A DNA stretch of 64,000 nt, from assembly GCA_016194905.1 (NCBI GenBank), contig JACQAP010000028.1, positions 157,992 to 221,991 on the forward strand, written 5' to 3'. Every line of letters starts with the position of its first letter. The first letter of the stretch is position 1. Made by a program: the position numbers and the translations under genes. This document shows, piece after piece, positions 61,054 to 64,000 of this stretch. Source of the stretch: Betaproteobacteria bacterium (GTDB taxonomy: Bacteria; Pseudomonadota; Gammaproteobacteria; Burkholderiales; JACQAP01). A model generated the notes under the pieces. It searched no databases. It worked only from the letters and a program-made list of their open reading frames with translations, and was not told the origin of the DNA.

Positions 61054-61423
61054 CACCAGGTCTGACATGGTGATCGAGGCCAGCCGCGCGTAAACCGGTC
61101 CGAACACAAACCAGGGGTCACAAACCATGGGTCAAGTCTTGTTTCTTGCTTGGCCCGCGGTGATGTGAGCGAGCAGCAAGGGGTCTGGCACGCACACATA
61201 ACATGTGATTCCGGGATACAAGGGCGACGTGCCCGACTCGCGCGACGGTGTGCACGGCGTGATTGCGTTCAAGGCGAGCTACCAATGCGCGGGGCCGCGG
61301 CCCCCCGCCGTCGACAAGTGTTAAAGTTCCCAACTTCGGACCTGCGCCGAGACTGAGTTTTCGCCCAGGTCAGCGCGTGAAATTTTGCGCGCGCATGCCA
61401 GCCATACGCTGAAAGGACCCGTC
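61054..61423. other. Gap with a coding remnant
   Basis: 370 bases. About 61216-61323 reads in frame GYKGDVPDSRDGVHGVIAFK and AVDKC to a stop, which looks like the decayed 3' end of a gene I cannot name. GGGGTC words (near 61113 and 61183) recur at 62373 and 63663 and suggest REP-type repeat debris. Confidence 0.35.
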
Positions 61424-62359
61424 ATGCCGGATTTGATCCTCCATCATTACTCCATGTCGCCGTTTTCCGAAAAAATCCGCCTGGTCCTCGGCTACAAAAA
61501 ACTGGCATGGAAGTCGGTCATCATCCCGCGCATGATGCCCAAGCCCGATGTGGTGGCGCTAACGGGCGGCTATCGGCGCACTCCGGTGCTGCAAATCGGT
61601 GCGGACATTTATTGCGACACAGCGCTCATCTGCGATGTGCTGGAGCATCGCCAGCCGTCGCCCAGCCTCTATCCGCAAGGCAGCAACGGCGCGGTCAGAA
61701 TCGTCGCGCAGTGGGCGGACTCCACATTGTTCTGGGCGGCGATGGGCTATAGCTTCAGTCCGACTGGTGCCGCATTCCTGTTCCAGGGCGACGCACCCGA
61801 AGTCGCCAGCGCATTCGCCGAGGACCGCGCCAAAATGCGCGCCGGTGCAAGCCGCATGCACCCAGGCGATGCGACCTCAACCTATAAGTCGTATCTGCGC
61901 CGGATTGCGACCATGGTAGATAACCAACCCTATGTGATGGGCCAGCAGCCCAGCCTGGCCGATTTTTCCTGCTACCACGCGCTCTGGTTTACCAAGCGCA
62001 TCCCGCCGCTGGCCGGCATTTTCGATGCCACGCCCAGCCTCTCCGTCTGGATGGGCCGCATGGCAGCCTTCGGGCAGGGCAGCATGGAGATGTCCGACGC
62101 TCTGGCCGCGATCGCCGTGGCGGCGCAATCCAAGCCGGCCGGCGTTGAGAAAGAGGTATTCCAGGACGATCACGGCATCGCGCTCGGAAGCCGCGTCACT
62201 GTCACCGCTGAAAGCTTCGGCCTGGAGCCGACCGAAGGCGAACTGGTTGCCGCCACCCGCACGCGTTACAGCCTCCGCCGCAGCGACGCGCGTGCCGGAA
62301 CGGTGCATGTGCATTTTCCGCGCGTCGGTTTTCAGTTGCGGGCTGTGAAACCAACATGA
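61424..62359 (+). CDS. Glutathione S-transferase family protein with C-terminal extension
   Basis: A 311-residue protein. The thioredoxin-like domain starts MPDLILHHYSMSPFSEKIR (active-site Ser near 12) and has RRTPVLQIG; the helical domain has PSLADFSCYHALWF. After about residue 240 comes an extra beta-rich segment (IALGSRVTVTAESFGLEPTEGEL) not present in ordinary GSTs of 200-230 residues. Start chosen at the ATG of the GST domain. Confidence 0.85.
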   Translation: MPDLILHHYSMSPFSEKIRLVLGYKKLAWKSVIIPRMMPKPDVVALTGGYRRTPVLQIGADIYCDTALICDVLEHRQPSPSLYPQGSNGAVRIVAQWADSTLFWAAMGYSFSPTGAAFLFQGDAPEVASAFAEDRAKMRAGASRMHPGDATSTYKSYLRRIATMVDNQPYVMGQQPSLADFSCYHALWFTKRIPPLAGIFDATPSLSVWMGRMAAFGQGSMEMSDALAAIAVAAQSKPAGVEKEVFQDDHGIALGSRVTVTAESFGLEPTEGELVAATRTRYSLRRSDARAGTVHVHFPRVGFQLRAVKPT

Positions 62360-62458
62360 CATCTCAGCAAAACACGTGGGGTCACAAAACACGTGGCGCG
62401 GAGAAGTGAGTTAAACCCTTTTGCGACGTTCGATCGTGCCACATAAAGGAGAACAGAT

Positions 62459-62905
62459 ATGAAACGTTTCGTTCAATTGCTTTGGTTGTCCGCGGTCCTG
62501 GTCATCGTTTTTCCAAACGTTGCGGTCAGCGGTACCGAACAAGACCTCAATCAGTTGGAGGAGAATCGATACGCGGCGCTCATTGCCGGAGATTGGGCCG
62601 CGCTGGACGCTCTGCTCGCCGATGAGTTCTTCTACAACCAGGGCGGCGGCGGGTCTGTATCGAAATTGACATTCCTCGACTACATGAAGGCCGGCGATGC
62701 CAAAGTGAGGAAGGCGGCGCGCGAAGACACCAAGATACGGTTGTACGGCGATACCGCAGTGGTCACTGGTGTAGCGCACGTCGATGTCACGTTGAAGGGA
62801 GAGGACAAGACGCTGCACTCGCGCTATTTGCATGTCTGGACGAAGACGCCCGACGGCTGGAAACTGGCCGCCCGCCAGGCGACTTACCTGCCCGAGAAAA
62901 AATGA
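62459..62905 (+). CDS. Exported SnoaL/DUF4440-type NTF2-like protein
   Basis: A 148-residue protein with a signal peptide (cleavage near VSG, residue 23) and a single NTF2 fold: LEENRYAALIAGDWAALDALLADEFFY and ARQATYLPEK at the end. AAGGAGA precedes the ATG. This fold includes small isomerases and ligand-binding proteins; no substrate is implied by the neighbours. Confidence 0.82.
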   Translation: MKRFVQLLWLSAVLVIVFPNVAVSGTEQDLNQLEENRYAALIAGDWAALDALLADEFFYNQGGGGSVSKLTFLDYMKAGDAKVRKAAREDTKIRLYGDTAVVTGVAHVDVTLKGEDKTLHSRYLHVWTKTPDGWKLAARQATYLPEKK

Positions 62906-63106
62906 GCGCGTCGCCTTCGACGCAGCATGGCGAGAAAGCACAGACCGGCGCAAAACGAAATGAGTAGCCGAACACGGCGAGGACGTAAAGAGTGTTCGCG
63001 TGCTGAGGCAGACCAGACCCCAGGCATTGCGCCCTACAAAGAACGGGCGTCCAGGTGAGCCGCCCAACAAATGACTGGGTGCCTTCTTCCGGAGGCGAGT
63101 GAAACT
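62906..63106. other. Intergenic stretch without a recognisable gene
   Basis: 201 bases with no convincing frame. A GGAGG at 63091-63095 serves the next gene. Confidence 0.4.
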
Positions 63107-63514
63107 ATGGCGATACCCTGGCTTGCAGCAGCATTCAAGGCAATTCCCTGGAAGGAAGTGGTCACCGCTGCTCCATCGATCGTGGAGGGTACAAAAAAGT
63201 TATGGAGCAGCGTTACTCGAACGGAGAAGCAGCCTTCACCTGCAAACGAGCAATCTGACGAATCATCTTCGACTCATTCCGATCAACTCTCTGCCATTGA
63301 AGCCCGGCTTTTGGCTCTCGAGGCGAGAACGGCGGAAATTGCACACCAGGCAGTGACGTCGGCGCAACTTATCAAATCTCTCGCAGAGCAAAACGCCCAA
63401 CTCGTGCAGGCTGTGGAAATCCTTCGGCTCAGAACGCGCAAGTTGGTTTGGTTCACTGGGGCTCTTGGGCTCGCCGCTGGCTTCCTGATTATCTGGATGA
63501 TCTTGTACAAATGA
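63107..63514 (+). CDS. Coiled-coil, tail-anchored membrane protein
   Basis: A 135-residue protein. A short N-terminal amphipathic part (AIPWLAAAFKAIPWKEVV) leads to a Ser/Glu-rich linker, a coiled coil (about 62-105, heptads in SAIEARLLALEARTAEIA) and a C-terminal helix (FTGALGLAAGFLIIWMIL). It is tail-anchored in topology. No function is recognised. GGAGG lies 12 bases before the ATG. Confidence 0.6.
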   Translation: MAIPWLAAAFKAIPWKEVVTAAPSIVEGTKKLWSSVTRTEKQPSPANEQSDESSSTHSDQLSAIEARLLALEARTAEIAHQAVTSAQLIKSLAEQNAQLVQAVEILRLRTRKLVWFTGALGLAAGFLIIWMILYK

Positions 63515-63873
63515 CGCCCAACCGGCAGTTGCACCGGGGACGTGACAACAGTGCTTGGGGCAGCAGGGGAGCGGCCTGCATAAATGCATAAACAATGCAA
63601 TTCCGCAGGCTCGACCCTAGGCATTCCCCGACTCTAGGCATTCCGCCAGGCATCACCCTCCAGAACTTGTGGGGTCAAACTTGTGGGGTCTACCGTCTGA
63701 ATTGTGCGGCTGACGGGATTATGTCGGGGGCGTAGGATAGTTCTCCGACGGGGGTGTGGCTCATGGGAGACCTCAGCAGAGAGCTCAGGGTCAGACTCGA
63801 TTTGGTTTGGCCGCAATTTAGAATAGGTAAGAAGCAGAGGGAAGAAATGGAGTCTGATCGTCATGGCACTACC
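63515..63873. repeat. REP/transposon-type debris
   Basis: Repeated GTGGGGTC words (63668-63690), a GGGTCAGACTCGATTTGG stretch near 63788 and a matching GAGTCTGAT at 63850 resemble sequences flanking REP-associated transposases. Inverted words GCCTGC/GCAGGC lie at 63574-63611. No intact gene is present. Confidence 0.45.
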
Positions 63874-64000
63874 TTAAGCATAAGCCCGACGTGCACGGAT
63901 GATCGCGGCGCGCGCAACCTGTCGAGGTACTGTCAGCAGCGCGTGGTTTTTCGGTCTTCGTTTGATCGCGTGTGGCTCGATGCGTCCGGGTCGAATCGGT
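63874..64000 (-). CDS. C-terminal end of a putative IS4-type transposase, cut by window edge
   Basis: On the minus strand a frame entering from the window end reads RIEPHAIKRRPKNHALLTVP then RAAIIRARRAYA and a TAA at 63874-63876. The basic KRRPK...LLT.PR ending resembles IS4-group transposases. Only about 41 codons are visible, so the family is tentative. Confidence 0.45.
   Translation of the reverse strand, partial: PIRPGRIEPHAIKRRPKNHALLTVPRQVARAAIIRARRAYA

Noticed and set aside
63512..63570. Possible second attC (GCCCAACCGGCAGTTGCACCGGGGACG)-like left half after the coiled-coil gene
   Set aside because: No right-hand GTTRRRY box or matching stem could be found within 140 bases.
1..64000. 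tRNA, rRNA, riboswitch and prophage content
   Set aside because: No clover-leaf, rRNA core sequence, recognised riboswitch aptamer or phage structural gene was found by reading; absence is not proven without a covariance search.

Overview
The window is a G+C-rich (roughly 60-65% by eye) bacterial chromosome segment. Gene content suggests a metabolically versatile betaproteobacterium, probably Burkholderiales-like: many solute-binding proteins with ABC permeases, MltC, a DUF3617 protein, pirin, DoxX, NIPSNAP and GFA proteins, and numerous intergenic hairpin repeats. No rRNA, tRNA or CRISPR was seen. The first gene and a transposase tail at the right edge are cut by the window ends.

Layout. 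1-3.1 kb: end of a hydantoinase/oxoprolinase gene, a zincin-like protein and a zinc alcohol dehydrogenase. 3.3-13.9 kb: mostly plus-strand housekeeping and envelope genes (MetX-like hydrolase, GNAT, MltC-type transglycosylase, topoisomerase IB, pirin, DUF3617 protein, DD-carboxypeptidase, TMTC-like membrane protein), with a broken NIPSNAP gene and a small lipoprotein carrying an in-frame stop. 13.9-25 kb: an MFS carrier, a dienelactone hydrolase-SnoaL protein and a peptide-type ABC transporter, interrupted by an Omp85-like protein. The last ATPase of this transporter reads in frame into an SDR protein. 25-31.5 kb: a degraded stretch, then transaldolase, membrane proteins and two RidA proteins around a Tat-exported nitroreductase-like protein.

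31.7-43.4 kb is the most coherent system. A minus-strand array encodes an AmiC-like cytoplasmic sensor, a flotillin, a Tat-exported amide/urea-type binding protein, LivH/LivM/LivG-like components, a LivF-like ATPase in frame with an amidase, and an acyl-CoA synthetase. A MarR regulator is divergent. I infer uptake of an amide, hydrolysis by the amidase on or near the transporter ATPase, and CoA activation of the released acid.

43.4-47.9 kb is accessory: an attC-like hairpin, a cupin, a GFA protein, a HigBA-like toxin-antitoxin pair, an SDR, a DoxX protein and a divergent type II dehydroquinase-like protein. 48-58.1 kb is an uncharacterised catabolic cluster. Its minus arm has a binding protein, cupin, epimerase, aldehyde dehydrogenase and ThDP enzyme; its plus arm has two FAD dehydrogenases, one TcuA-like; an IclR regulator follows. 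58.2-64 kb holds an exported metallo-beta-lactamase-fold hydrolase and a lower-G+C restriction-modification island: an amino-methyltransferase, a PD-(D/E)XK enzyme resembling the ApaLI family, and a controller protein with candidate C-boxes. It ends with a GST, an NTF2-like protein, a small coiled-coil membrane protein and transposon debris.

Two themes stand out. Two different ABC transporter ATPase genes each run in frame, with no stop codon, into a downstream enzyme. Several families of long intergenic inverted repeats sit at gene 3' ends, and in two places supply or border the stop codon.
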